The notes under the pieces: model-generated
What the model was told of the DNA's origin: nothing
Databases searched by the model: none
The model's input: the letters and a program-made list of their open reading frames with translations, nothing else
NCBI GenBank assembly: GCA_026225055.1
Contig: JAMFSA010000179.1
Location: forward strand, 1-64,000
Source of the DNA: Mucilaginibacter xinganensis
GTDB lineage: Bacteria > Bacteroidota > Bacteroidia > Sphingobacteriales > Sphingobacteriaceae
Length of the DNA: 64,000 nt
Reading direction: 5' to 3'
In this document: in pieces, positions 54,421 to 63,813 of the stretch
Position numbering within the stretch: position 1 is the first letter of the stretch
Layout: each line of letters starts with the position of its first letter
Made by a program: the position numbers and the translations under genes

Positions 54421-54630
54421 GCGCGTCGAAGTTTGCGTTAGTGATGGTAAGGGTTTAGCCCGACGGAGGAGGGCCGGAGCGAAGCGTAGCCCTGAACAGC
54501 ACGGGCCGCAGGTAACGCCCTTATAAATACTTTTGGGCGTTGCCTGCGGCCCGTGCTATCCACTCATACTGCGCAGGCATTAGCCACAAGGCCGGTAGCC
54601 GTTTCTATGACTAACGCGAACTTCGACACG
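54421..54630. repeat. ~210-bp palindromic element
   Basis: Outer arms CGTCGAAGTTTGCGTTAG (from 54424) and CTAACGCGAACTTCGACACG (to 54630). Centre: 23-bp arms AGCACGGGCCGCAGG... (54498-54520) and (54535-54557) around a 14-nt loop. Most of the 54294-54738 gap is this and the repeat before it. Confidence 0.75.
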
Positions 54631-54738
54631 CCTGGCCAACCCACCTGATGAAGTTTTATCCGCATCCCAACTTGCATATTCCCCCAAACATATCTTACTT
54701 TGACTTTGTATTATATTACGCTACCTCATTTATTAATT

Positions 54739-55692
54739 ATGAACACTAACCCGCCGTTTAAGATCGCTGTTTTGGATGATTACCAGCAGGTCGCCTTTAA
54801 ATTTGCCGACTGGCAGGCCGTAACCTCAAAAGCCGAAGTACAAGTTTTTCATGACCATGTAGCTGATGAAAAGGCAGTGATTGAACGTTTGCTACCCTTT
54901 AACATAGTATGTGTAATGCGCGAAAGGACACCGCTTACACGGAATATACTATCGCAATTGCCTAATTTAAAGCTCATTGTTTCTACCGGCATGCGCAATG
55001 CATCTATTGATGTAAAGGCGGTTGAGGAACTGGGCATTACCCTTAAATATACCCGTTACGTTGAAAATGGCGCACCCGAAATTACCTGGGCATTGCTGAT
55101 GGCTATAGCGCGCCACATTCCGCAGGAAAGCAGCAACTTTAAAAACGGCTGGCAAACTACCATCGGCACCGATTTTAAAGGAAAAACGATAGGCATACTC
55201 GGCCTGGGCAGGGTGGGCAGTAAAATAGCAGCTTATGCCAAAGCCTTTGATATGAATGTAATTGCCTGGAGCCAAAATCTGACTGAAGAAAAAGCAAATC
55301 AAGCAGGTGCGCAATTGGTAAGCAAGGAAACCTTGTTTAAAGAGGCTGATTTTGTAACCGTACATTTGGTATTAAGCGACCGCACAAGAGGGATTATCGG
55401 TAAAGAGGAGCTTCAGCTTATGAAGCCAAGCGCATATTTTATTAATACATCGCGTGGGCCACTGGTTAGTGAACAAGTATTAATAGAAGCTTTACAGCAA
55501 AAAAAGATAGCCGGTGCGGCTATAGATGTATACGATACCGAGCCATTGCCCCTGGATCACCCTTTCCGCAAAATGGATAATGTGTTAGGTACATCACATA
55601 TCGGCTATGTAACTGAGAATACTTATAAGGTGTTTTATACCGATACGGTAAAGGCAGTTGAAGATTGGATGCATGTAACCACCCAATCCTAA
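54739..55692 (+). CDS. D-2-hydroxyacid dehydrogenase
   Basis: 317 aa from ATG 54739; an upstream TTG/ATT region would add 13 residues. NAD-binding Rossmann motif GLGRVGSK (about 150), catalytic Arg in TSRGPLV, Glu in DTEP, and His in GTSHIGY. Typical of phosphoglycerate/glyoxylate-type 2-hydroxyacid dehydrogenases of 310-330 aa, but the substrate is unknown. Monocistronic. Confidence 0.88.
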   Translation: MNTNPPFKIAVLDDYQQVAFKFADWQAVTSKAEVQVFHDHVADEKAVIERLLPFNIVCVMRERTPLTRNILSQLPNLKLIVSTGMRNASIDVKAVEELGITLKYTRYVENGAPEITWALLMAIARHIPQESSNFKNGWQTTIGTDFKGKTIGILGLGRVGSKIAAYAKAFDMNVIAWSQNLTEEKANQAGAQLVSKETLFKEADFVTVHLVLSDRTRGIIGKEELQLMKPSAYFINTSRGPLVSEQVLIEALQQKKIAGAAIDVYDTEPLPLDHPFRKMDNVLGTSHIGYVTENTYKVFYTDTVKAVEDWMHVTTQS

Positions 55693-55718
55693 TAAACTAA
55701 CCTCATATTTTTCTTGAT

Positions 55719-56441
55719 TTAGTTTATTGCTGTAAGTACCACTGAGCCGGTTGACATTTCCATTTTTACAATACCAAAATTGGGGGCATAATAAACTGTG
55801 GTTTCATTTTCTTTTGGCTTCTTTTTAAATACCGAACTTATTTTATTCATCTCATCAGCTACAGCACCTTTATAGGTAGTGGTTGTAATGCTTTTTGATG
55901 TGATCTTATAGCACGACCATGTACCGGCAGGTGTGGTAACATCTTCTTTCGCTTCTACTTTTCTGTCGGTAGTTTTGGTGGTAGATATTTGCTGATTGTC
56001 GGCTGTGCCTACGGTCATGGTGCTGCTTACATCTGGGAACTGCTGGCCAACATGCAGATCGGCGGGATATTCCATATAAGAGTGGCTAAACGTCATCGAT
56101 ACGCCGCTTTTATTATCCTGCGGTTGAATCGCCTTTTGTAAGGCTGCGTTTACATCTATATACATTACACCACCGTTGCATTTAACATCCATAGTTGTTT
56201 TGCCAATTTCTTTTCCGTCCTTGCCATACATTTGGGTAGTTACAGTACTTACAGAGGTATCTTTTACATGGGTAACGTCGTCTACTTTATAGTCGGCTTT
56301 TAAGGTTGCCTTCTCTTTATTATCGTAATAGGTCATCTCAAAGGTTTTGTTTTTTTGCATGTAATAGTATTTGGCGCAATCCTGTGCAAAAACCCTTAAT
56401 GTAACTAAAAACAAGGCGGTTATGAAGATTAGCTTTTTCAT
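55719..56441 (-). CDS. Secreted TapB/DUF3108-like protein
   Basis: 240 aa from ATG 56441 (signal peptide MKKLIFITALFLV, cleavage near FAQD); a start 21 bp upstream is possible. The mature part is a beta-rich fold with NKTFEMTYYDNK near the start and PAGTWSCYKITS about two-thirds along, as in TapB/DUF3108-like periplasmic proteins. One conserved Cys pair may form a disulfide. Function unknown; divergent from the HD-PycTM operon. Confidence 0.65.
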   Translation of the reverse strand: MKKLIFITALFLVTLRVFAQDCAKYYYMQKNKTFEMTYYDNKEKATLKADYKVDDVTHVKDTSVSTVTTQMYGKDGKEIGKTTMDVKCNGGVMYIDVNAALQKAIQPQDNKSGVSMTFSHSYMEYPADLHVGQQFPDVSSTMTVGTADNQQISTTKTTDRKVEAKEDVTTPAGTWSCYKITSKSITTTTYKGAVADEMNKISSVFKKKPKENETTVYYAPNFGIVKMEMSTGSVVLTAIN

Positions 56442-56690
56442 GATGCGTGGTTTATATATCAAAGCTAAAATATAATTTACTGATAATCAATACACAATAT
56501 ATGGTGAACAATGTGTGATAAATAACCATCAGGTGAATCAAACCCAATTGGTATCACTAATATATTTCGCATAATTCTTTATTTGGCATGCAGAAGAATT
56601 TGTATCGCAGCATATCTCACATAATGCCAAATTATTTAATGCTTAATTAATTACCATTAATCATTATTATATTTAGGTTTTTCAATCACT

Positions 56691-57995
56691 ATGAACTACC
56701 ATAAATTACTGGAGCAAGTAAAAGATTACGTGTTAAACTATTACAGGGCACATGATACCACAAGCTTTCATTATCATAATATAGACCATACCGAAGATGT
56801 TGTAAACGCCACTGCCAAAATTGCTAATCATTACCAGTTAAGTGATCATGACTATTTTATTGTAACTGCCGCTGCCTGGTTTCACGATCTGGGATACATG
56901 GTTACTATTGTTAACCACGAAGATGAAGGGATCAAAATAGCGACCGCATATTTTAAGGGCCATCAACTTGACGATGCAGATATAAAGTTGATTGCAGGTT
57001 GTATAAATGCTACAAAAATGCCGCAATCGCCAGGTACTTTGCTGGAGCAGATCATTTGCGATGCCGACCTGTATAACCTGGGAACCGATAGCTTTTTTAA
57101 GAAAGATAAAAAACTGTTAAAAGAATATAATATACTGCATAATGCAGATATGAGTAAAACTGAATGGCGCGAAAAAACGGTTAAGTTTTTGGAGGCGCAG
57201 CATTACCATACCGATTATGCAAGGCTGTTGCTTAACGATACCAAAGAAAAAAATCTGCTGCAATTGAAAGATAAATTGGCTGAAAATGAGGAGGATGAAC
57301 CGGTTGAAGCACCCGCCATTGTTCCTATTATCCAGGAGTCATCAACACCATTAGCGGTTGCTGAAGCAGTGGAAGAGCAAGAGCAAGGCAAAAAGAAAAA
57401 GAAGGATAAAGGCAAAAATAAGGACGATGACAAACCCGATAAAGGGATTGAAACCATGTTCAGGATCAGCTCAAGCAATCACCAGCGCCTGAGCGATATG
57501 GCCGATAGGAAGGCACATATCATGATCACGGTTAACTCCATTATTTTATCGGCCATCATCAGTTTGGTGTTGAGAAGACTGGATGCTTACGGTTACCTGA
57601 TCGTTCCCTCGTTTATTTTATTAACGGTGAGCCTCATTGCCATGACCTTCTCTATTTTATCCACCCGGCCATCAATCCCCAAAGGCACTTTTACTTTAGA
57701 TGATGTGAATGAGAAAAGGGTTAACCTGTTATTCTTCGGCAACTTTTATAAAATGAAGCTGGAAGATTTTAACTACGGCATGCAGAAAATGATGGAGGAA
57801 AAGGACTTTCTGTATGGAAGCCTGATAAAGGACTTGTATGCGCAGGGGGTTGTGTTGGGCCGCAAATATCACTTACTCCGTGTTGCTTATAATGTTTTTA
57901 TGTTCGGGCTCATTGTTTCGGTATTAGCTTTCATTTTAGCGTTCATATTTTTCAATCATCCGTTGCCGCCGGTGGCCCACGTTAAGAATAAATAA
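56691..57995 (+). CDS. HD-domain/Pycsar-effector (PycTM) fusion membrane protein
   Basis: 434 aa. An HD phosphohydrolase-like domain (about 1-200) has His33, His65-Asp66 (WFHDLGY) and Asp124/Asp126 as metal ligands. A long acidic and then Lys-rich linker (about 198-255; KKKKKDKGKNKDDDK) leads to a DUF5706/Pycsar-effector region: helical, with membrane spans at about 277-297, 304-323 and 405-424. PycTM effectors disturb the membrane on binding cyclic pyrimidine nucleotides. No cyclase is near. It overlaps ppk1 by one base (TAATG), so both are translated together. The HD may destroy or sense a nucleotide signal; this is inference. Confidence 0.85.
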   Translation: MNYHKLLEQVKDYVLNYYRAHDTTSFHYHNIDHTEDVVNATAKIANHYQLSDHDYFIVTAAAWFHDLGYMVTIVNHEDEGIKIATAYFKGHQLDDADIKLIAGCINATKMPQSPGTLLEQIICDADLYNLGTDSFFKKDKKLLKEYNILHNADMSKTEWREKTVKFLEAQHYHTDYARLLLNDTKEKNLLQLKDKLAENEEDEPVEAPAIVPIIQESSTPLAVAEAVEEQEQGKKKKKDKGKNKDDDKPDKGIETMFRISSSNHQRLSDMADRKAHIMITVNSIILSAIISLVLRRLDAYGYLIVPSFILLTVSLIAMTFSILSTRPSIPKGTFTLDDVNEKRVNLLFFGNFYKMKLEDFNYGMQKMMEEKDFLYGSLIKDLYAQGVVLGRKYHLLRVAYNVFMFGLIVSVLAFILAFIFFNHPLPPVAHVKNK

Positions 57996-60037
57996 TGAAC
58001 TACCGTTTTTTTAACCGTGACCTGAGCTGGCTTTCGTTTAATGAGCGGGTAATGGATGAGGCCGCCAACAACCATGTGCCATTGCTGGAGCGACTGAAAT
58101 TCCTGAGTATATTTTCATCAAACCTGGATGAGTTTTACCGCGTACGCATGCCTGTGCTGCATGCGCTGCAAAGGATTGGCGAAGATGACAACACACCCAT
58201 AGATGTTGATGAACAATCAGCTGTTTTGCAACAGGCTATAGATACTATTAACGCGCAGCAGGAAAAGTTTGGACGCATTTTGCGGGAGCAACTGATACCG
58301 CAGTTCCAGAAACTGGGCGTACATCTGTTATATAATCAACCCTTCCCCGAAGCTGTTAAAAAAGAGACTACCGAATATTTTTTAGCGGAGGTTTTGGCCT
58401 TTCTACAGCCTATTGACCTGCAACAGGAAGCACACTTTTTCCCGGAAAATAACAAGTTGTATTTTGTGGTTAACCTGCTGGATAATGAAGGGAAAGAGAA
58501 GATAATGCTGCTCAATATCCCATCAGATGAATTGTCACGTTTTTCAACCATCAAAATTGATAAAGACATCTATATCGCTTTCCTGGATGATATAGTTAGG
58601 CATAATCTGGATAAAGTATTCACTGGAAGTAATATACAAGGCTGTTACAGCATAAAAGTAACACGAGATGCCGAACTGGATCTGAAGGACGAATATTCAG
58701 GCAATATATCAGACCAGATAGAGAAGCAGCTAAAAAAACGCGATTTTGGTTTAGCTACCCGTTTTCTGCACCAGTCGGGGATACCGCTGCGCATACTGCA
58801 ATTTGTGAAACATCAGTTCAATTTAAAAGGTGCCAGTGTAACTGAGGGTGGTGTTTATCATAATTTAAAAGATTTTTTCTCCTTAAATATCAACCTGCCG
58901 GGAATCTCTTATGATTCATGGCCCGCTATTAATCCATCAGCAATATCATTTGAACCGGGCCTCGCAGCGCAATTAAAAAATAAGGATATACTGATTAACA
59001 CCCCATACCAGAGCTATCACCCGGTATTGCGGTTTTTTAACGAGGCCGCTATCAACCCAAACGTTATTGAAATTTATACTACGTTGTACCGGGTGGCCAG
59101 TAACTCCAAAATAGTTAATGCCCTTATAAGCGCCGCTAAGAGCGGCAAAAAAGTACAGGTAGTAATAGAGCTTAAAGCCCGTTTTGATGAGGCTAACAAC
59201 CTGAAATGGGCCAGGAAAATGAAGGATGCGGGTGTAGAGATCATCTACAGCATTACGGCGCTAAAGGTACATGCTAAAATAGCGCTGGTTAAAACTATGG
59301 AGGGCGATAGGGTGGCTTATTCGGGATTATTGGCTACGGGTAATTTTAACGAGCAAACTGCCAAGTTTTATACCGATCATATCCTGTTCACTTGTAACCC
59401 TAAACTAATGCGCGAGATGGAGCTGCTGTTTATGTTTCTGAGTAAGCGAAAAAAGCCATCTTCGGAGCATGAGCTGAACTTTAATAACCTGCTGGTTGCC
59501 CAGTTTAACCTGCAAATCCGTTTTATTGAACTGATAGACCGTGAAATAGCCAATGCAAAACAAGGATTACCAGCAGCCATCACCCTAAAAATGAATAACC
59601 TTGAAGAAAAGGTACTCATTAGTAAATTGTATGATGCATCGCAGGCAGGGGTTAAGATTTCGTTGATTATCCGCAGTATTTGCTGTTTGATACCGGGTGT
59701 TAAAGGTATGAGCGAAAATATTACCATCAGGCGCATTGTGGACAGAAACCTGGAACATGGCCGGGTGTTCATATTTAATAATAATAATGATCCGGATGTT
59801 TTCCTCGGTTCGGCCGATTGGATGAACCGGAACATATATAACCGTATTGAGGTGTGTTTCCCAATTTATGATGAGCAGATCAAAGCTGAGATCTTATCCA
59901 TCATCAACCTACAGCTTAATGATAACGTACAAGCAGTATTACTAAATGAGAACATTGAGAATGTAAGGATAGAACCGGGAACACCCGCCGTTCAATCGCA
60001 GTTGGAGATATATAAATTGCTGAAACAAATTGGTTAG
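57995..60037 (+). CDS. ppk1: Polyphosphate kinase 1
   Basis: 680 aa, normal length. NRDLSWLSFNERV opens the N-terminal domain; catalytic His426 in KVHAKI (phosphorylated in turnover) and His588 in LEHGRVF match E. coli PPK His435 and His592. It makes inorganic polyphosphate from ATP, reversibly. Its start overlaps the stop of the HD-PycTM gene by one base, and its stop is directly followed by the PAP2 start. Its place between membrane proteins suggests a membrane-linked polyphosphate pool. Confidence 0.95.
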   Translation: MNYRFFNRDLSWLSFNERVMDEAANNHVPLLERLKFLSIFSSNLDEFYRVRMPVLHALQRIGEDDNTPIDVDEQSAVLQQAIDTINAQQEKFGRILREQLIPQFQKLGVHLLYNQPFPEAVKKETTEYFLAEVLAFLQPIDLQQEAHFFPENNKLYFVVNLLDNEGKEKIMLLNIPSDELSRFSTIKIDKDIYIAFLDDIVRHNLDKVFTGSNIQGCYSIKVTRDAELDLKDEYSGNISDQIEKQLKKRDFGLATRFLHQSGIPLRILQFVKHQFNLKGASVTEGGVYHNLKDFFSLNINLPGISYDSWPAINPSAISFEPGLAAQLKNKDILINTPYQSYHPVLRFFNEAAINPNVIEIYTTLYRVASNSKIVNALISAAKSGKKVQVVIELKARFDEANNLKWARKMKDAGVEIIYSITALKVHAKIALVKTMEGDRVAYSGLLATGNFNEQTAKFYTDHILFTCNPKLMREMELLFMFLSKRKKPSSEHELNFNNLLVAQFNLQIRFIELIDREIANAKQGLPAAITLKMNNLEEKVLISKLYDASQAGVKISLIIRSICCLIPGVKGMSENITIRRIVDRNLEHGRVFIFNNNNDPDVFLGSADWMNRNIYNRIEVCFPIYDEQIKAEILSIINLQLNDNVQAVLLNENIENVRIEPGTPAVQSQLEIYKLLKQIG

Positions 60038-60661
60038 ATGATGATAAAAAGAGCATATATACACGTTATGTTACTGTTGTTTTTGCAATTTGTATTTTGC
60101 TCAAACTACACTTTTGCCCAGGCGCAATCACAATCTCCCATCCAGCAGTTTGATGACCGCGTACTTATCGACCTGCAAAATAACCGCACGCCGGAGCAAA
60201 CAGATGTATTTATGTTCCTTTCAAACACCTACCGTTATGGTGATATTGGCATACCTGCGGGCTTATTTATCGGCGGCGTGCTTGGTCATGATCAGCAAAT
60301 GAGGCAAAATTCCTTGTTTGTTGCCAGCAGTACAGCCGTATCCTATGGTTTAAACCTGCTCATAAAAACACTGGTTAAACGGCGCAGGCCATTTATTCAA
60401 AATATTAATATAACGCCTGTTTACAGGGCGGGCAGCTACTCATTTCCATCAGGGCATACTTCTTCAACTTTTGCTACGGCAACAGCTTTGTGTATGGCCT
60501 ATCCAAAATGGTTTGTAATTGTTCCGGCTTACCTGTGGGCGGGTTCAGTTAGTTATTCGCGCATGTATCTGGGGGTTCATTATCCCAGTGATGTTGCAGG
60601 GGGCGCGGTATTGGGTGTTGGCTCGGCATTGTCCATGTCGTTCTTAAAGAAACCTGATTGA
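60038..60661 (+). CDS. Secreted PAP2-family phosphatase
   Basis: 207 aa with signal peptide (cleavage near TFAQ). The PAP2 motifs are complete: KRRRPF (part of KX6RP), SFPSGHT, and SRMYLGVHYPSD. Active site in the periplasm or membrane face; acts on phosphorylated lipids such as undecaprenyl-PP or phosphatidic acid. Starts at the base after ppk1's stop, so it is co-translated. A role in polyphosphate or lipid-phosphate turnover is inferred. Confidence 0.9.
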   Translation: MMIKRAYIHVMLLLFLQFVFCSNYTFAQAQSQSPIQQFDDRVLIDLQNNRTPEQTDVFMFLSNTYRYGDIGIPAGLFIGGVLGHDQQMRQNSLFVASSTAVSYGLNLLIKTLVKRRRPFIQNINITPVYRAGSYSFPSGHTSSTFATATALCMAYPKWFVIVPAYLWAGSVSYSRMYLGVHYPSDVAGGAVLGVGSALSMSFLKKPD

Positions 60662-60746
60662 ACCTCATCCCAGCCCCTCTCCAAAGGTGAGGCTCTCATT
60701 TATTTGTCAAAAACTATCACATACCAATTGCACGGTTATAATTTTA

Positions 60747-60754
60747 TATTTTTG
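60747..60754 (+). promoter_or_regulatory. Candidate -7 box for the GAF-like gene
   Basis: TATTTTTG fits TAnnTTTG; TTG at 60728-60730 lies 16 nt upstream. The gene could have its own promoter although it follows the operon. Confidence 0.4.
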
Positions 60755-60774
60755 TTAAAACACCTCAGCTGACT

Positions 60775-63135
60775 ATGATTCTTCCGCAACTTCCTGGTAC
60801 ACCGCTTAATATTCAGCTTTCTTTTCATAAAATTATTGAGAGATACGAGGAAATTGCAGCCTCGGGAGATGGGCTGTATAGCGCGAAGGCTAAACAAATA
60901 TTGCATGAAGTTGCCGGTCACCCTGAATTGAAAGATGGTATTAGCAGCATCAGTCAGCTGGAAGAAAACACTACTATAATTTCTCATTTATTGGCCGACC
61001 TTTTTCCAGCAGCCTTAACACAGAATGAGATAAAAGCGGTAAGCCTGCCTTATCAGGGCATAATGTTCAATTATACCGAGCGGTTCAGGAGTATTTTGGA
61101 GGAAGCAGGTCCCGACTTTGAGATCAATATCCGGGGATTTGATGACGATCAGTTATTTATAGCTACCTGTTGCCTCATACTCAACCGCTTTTACGGCACC
61201 ACGCTCGATTTTAGTCAGCCGCTATTTTATGATATCCCAACCGCTAACGGGGTTATAAAGCATTACCGTATTATGTATAATGCGGATTTTATAGAGGTTA
61301 TAACAACCGAAAAAGCGCCAGTTCTATCGGGCGCGGATATTAACCTGCTGCTGGATAATTACGACAACATCGGGCTATGGAAAGAAACATTTCCAGCTTC
61401 AAGTTATATACTCAAGGGTTTCGCCATCATGACCTTGTTTGATGTAACTACTGAAAACGCGGTATCTATATTAAAAGATAGCCTGCTCGGTAGCGCGGTC
61501 GCCCCGGCGATCCAACAAAGTCTGGAATTAATTTTCAGATCGATATTTAAAATCCCTGATCTGCTTGTTGGGTTTGCTTTATTTGATAAAAATGAAGATA
61601 AATTCAGTAATGCGATCTTCGGTTCGCAGATTCACAGTTTTTTGTTGATGAATAAAGAGGAGGACGACAGTATAAGCTTGCTTTGCAGTGGCTCATACGA
61701 AAGCCTGATGAAGGATCATGCCTATTTTGCTGTATCGGATATTAAAGCGTTTATTACCAGTAGTAAGGATACTACTATGGCGAAGCATTTTAGCGTGCAA
61801 AACGTTGAAAGCTTTATTTTGGCACCCGTAGTAAAAGATGGGGTGTTATTGGGCATTTTAGAACTGGTTTCGCCAAGGGCAAGGGAGCTAAATAGCATCA
61901 ATGCGCACAAACTGGATATTGTAATGCCTTACCTGGTCGATACTATCGACCGTAAAATAAACGAGTTACAGAACAAGATTCAGGCCATCATTCAGAATAA
62001 TTACACCACATTACACCCCAGCGTTAACTGGAAGTTCATCCGCGAAGCAAGAAATTACATCAAAAGTTATTATACAGGAGAGCCATACACGCTAAAACAG
62101 ATCGTATTTAAAAATGTGTACCCCTTATATGGGCAGGTTGATATAGGTAATTCATCCATCACCCGTAACCAAAGTGTAAGGAATGATTTGCTGAATCAAC
62201 TGAATCAGCTTGTTAAAATAATTGAGCAACTGCACGCCTATAAATATACGGAGGTAGTAGAGCAAAACTTGGTTGAATTAAAGGCTTTTGTTGATGACCT
62301 GTCGGCTGGTATTAAGGCTGATACAGAGCAATACATACAGGAATATTTGGAAACCCGCATCTATCCGCTGCTTAAGGATAGCTACAACGAAAATACAACC
62401 GCCAGCATTGAAAATTACTTTAACCAGGTTGATGCACTAACAGGTGAGTTTCATTTAAACCGCCGCTACTACGAACAAACATTAACCTCCATAAACGGCA
62501 TACTGACAGCAGTATTAGATAAAAGACAAGAGGAGATCCAAAAGTATTACCCACATTATTACGAGCGCTTTAAAACCGATGGGGTAGAGCATAATTTGTA
62601 CATAGGTGCCACTATAGCGCCCACACTGGCATACAGCGATCAGCATTGGCGCCGCCTGCGTTTATGGCAACTGTTGGTGACCGCCGAAATGGAGATCGAG
62701 CAATATCACCTCCGGTCTACGCTTCCTTATCCGTTGGGGGTAACATCGCTTATATTGGTATTCAGTACGCCAATTGCTATTCGTTTCCGGATGGATGAAA
62801 AACATTTTGATATTGATGGTGCGTACAATGTACGCTACGAGGTGATCAAAAAGCGGATTGATAAGGCGCATATAAAGAATACAGAGAAGCGCATAACACA
62901 GGAGGGTAAGCTCACCATTATTTATTCAAAAAGCGAAGAGGAAACGGAATACAGCTACTACCTGCACATTATGCGATCAGCCGGAATACTGGCCGATGAT
63001 ACGGAATATTTTGATATTGAGGACCTGCAGGGGGTGTCGGGTTTAAAAGGCCTTAGGGTGAGTATTCTGCACGAACAAAATGTGTTTAAAAAGAATGCCC
63101 TGTCGTACGATGTGTTATACACGCAATTAAACTAA
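60775..63135 (+). CDS. Large GAF-domain-like cytoplasmic protein
   Basis: 786 aa, no signal peptide or membrane span. A GAF-like region lies at about 255-400: LVGFALFDKNEDKF, LILAP-like FILAPVVKDGVLLGILELVSP, and a helical DTIDRKINELQNKIQ. The flanking 250 N-terminal and 380 C-terminal residues are largely helical and not recognised. It sits 113 bp behind the PAP2 gene in the ppk1 locus. I infer that it senses a small ligand and links it to the locus; no output domain is visible. Confidence 0.7.
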   Translation: MILPQLPGTPLNIQLSFHKIIERYEEIAASGDGLYSAKAKQILHEVAGHPELKDGISSISQLEENTTIISHLLADLFPAALTQNEIKAVSLPYQGIMFNYTERFRSILEEAGPDFEINIRGFDDDQLFIATCCLILNRFYGTTLDFSQPLFYDIPTANGVIKHYRIMYNADFIEVITTEKAPVLSGADINLLLDNYDNIGLWKETFPASSYILKGFAIMTLFDVTTENAVSILKDSLLGSAVAPAIQQSLELIFRSIFKIPDLLVGFALFDKNEDKFSNAIFGSQIHSFLLMNKEEDDSISLLCSGSYESLMKDHAYFAVSDIKAFITSSKDTTMAKHFSVQNVESFILAPVVKDGVLLGILELVSPRARELNSINAHKLDIVMPYLVDTIDRKINELQNKIQAIIQNNYTTLHPSVNWKFIREARNYIKSYYTGEPYTLKQIVFKNVYPLYGQVDIGNSSITRNQSVRNDLLNQLNQLVKIIEQLHAYKYTEVVEQNLVELKAFVDDLSAGIKADTEQYIQEYLETRIYPLLKDSYNENTTASIENYFNQVDALTGEFHLNRRYYEQTLTSINGILTAVLDKRQEEIQKYYPHYYERFKTDGVEHNLYIGATIAPTLAYSDQHWRRLRLWQLLVTAEMEIEQYHLRSTLPYPLGVTSLILVFSTPIAIRFRMDEKHFDIDGAYNVRYEVIKKRIDKAHIKNTEKRITQEGKLTIIYSKSEEETEYSYYLHIMRSAGILADDTEYFDIEDLQGVSGLKGLRVSILHEQNVFKKNALSYDVLYTQLN

Positions 63136-63182
63136 TTAGCATAATAAATTAAGTTAATATGTTAAATTTGGGAATACACACT

Positions 63183-63737
63183 ATGAAAAAGATCAACCTG
63201 GTATTCCTACTGTTTTTAATGGCGTTTAGTTTATCAAATTGTAATACAAATGCACAAAATAAAACGCTTAAACTTGTTTTTATACGCCATGCAGAGCGGC
63301 CCGAAGATGGGGAAAATCTCAACTGCCAGGGTATAAACAGGTCATTACAATTGCCTGCGGTACTTTATAATAAATTTGGCATCCCGCAAAATATATATGT
63401 GCCGGAGCTGAACATGGGTAAAAAAACCAAACGCGCACGCATGCTGCAAACCATCACACCGTTTGTGGCCAAATATAATGTATCTGTAAATTCAGCTTTT
63501 GATGAAGAAGATTATAAAGGCGTAAGTAAAGCATTATTAAATGAAAACGGTACCATATTTATTGTTTGGGAGCATAATAACATAGCGCCTTTATTACAAT
63601 ACCTGGGGATCAATAATCCTCCAAAATGGAAGGATAGCGATTTCGACAGCATTTGGATAGTAACCTTTCACCACAAACAAGCTGTACTTACAAAAGATAC
63701 AGAAAATTTGCACCCCGCAGCGGGATGTCCGTTTTAA
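63183..63737 (+). CDS. SixA-like histidine phosphatase lipoprotein
   Basis: 184 aa from ATG 63183; an upstream ATG at 63159 would add 8 residues. Lipobox LSNC gives a lipidated Cys. Histidine-phosphatase superfamily: FIRHAERP is the RHG motif, and the second His is in WEHNN. Such enzymes remove phosphoryl groups from proteins, sugars or polyphosphate-like substrates. Located 47 bp behind the GAF-like gene, so probably one transcript. Confidence 0.8.
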   Translation: MKKINLVFLLFLMAFSLSNCNTNAQNKTLKLVFIRHAERPEDGENLNCQGINRSLQLPAVLYNKFGIPQNIYVPELNMGKKTKRARMLQTITPFVAKYNVSVNSAFDEEDYKGVSKALLNENGTIFIVWEHNNIAPLLQYLGINNPPKWKDSDFDSIWIVTFHHKQAVLTKDTENLHPAAGCPF

Positions 63738-63813
63738 TAAATTAAAAGGTATAAGCCTGATGGTTGGCTTATTAAAATAACCATAAATACCTGTACCCTT
63801 ATATCATCATTCT

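Noticed and set aside
56691..60661. A complete Pycsar phage-defence system
   Set aside because: No pyrimidine cyclase or other nucleotide cyclase is found in the window; only the effector-type domain is present, fused to HD and coupled to ppk1.
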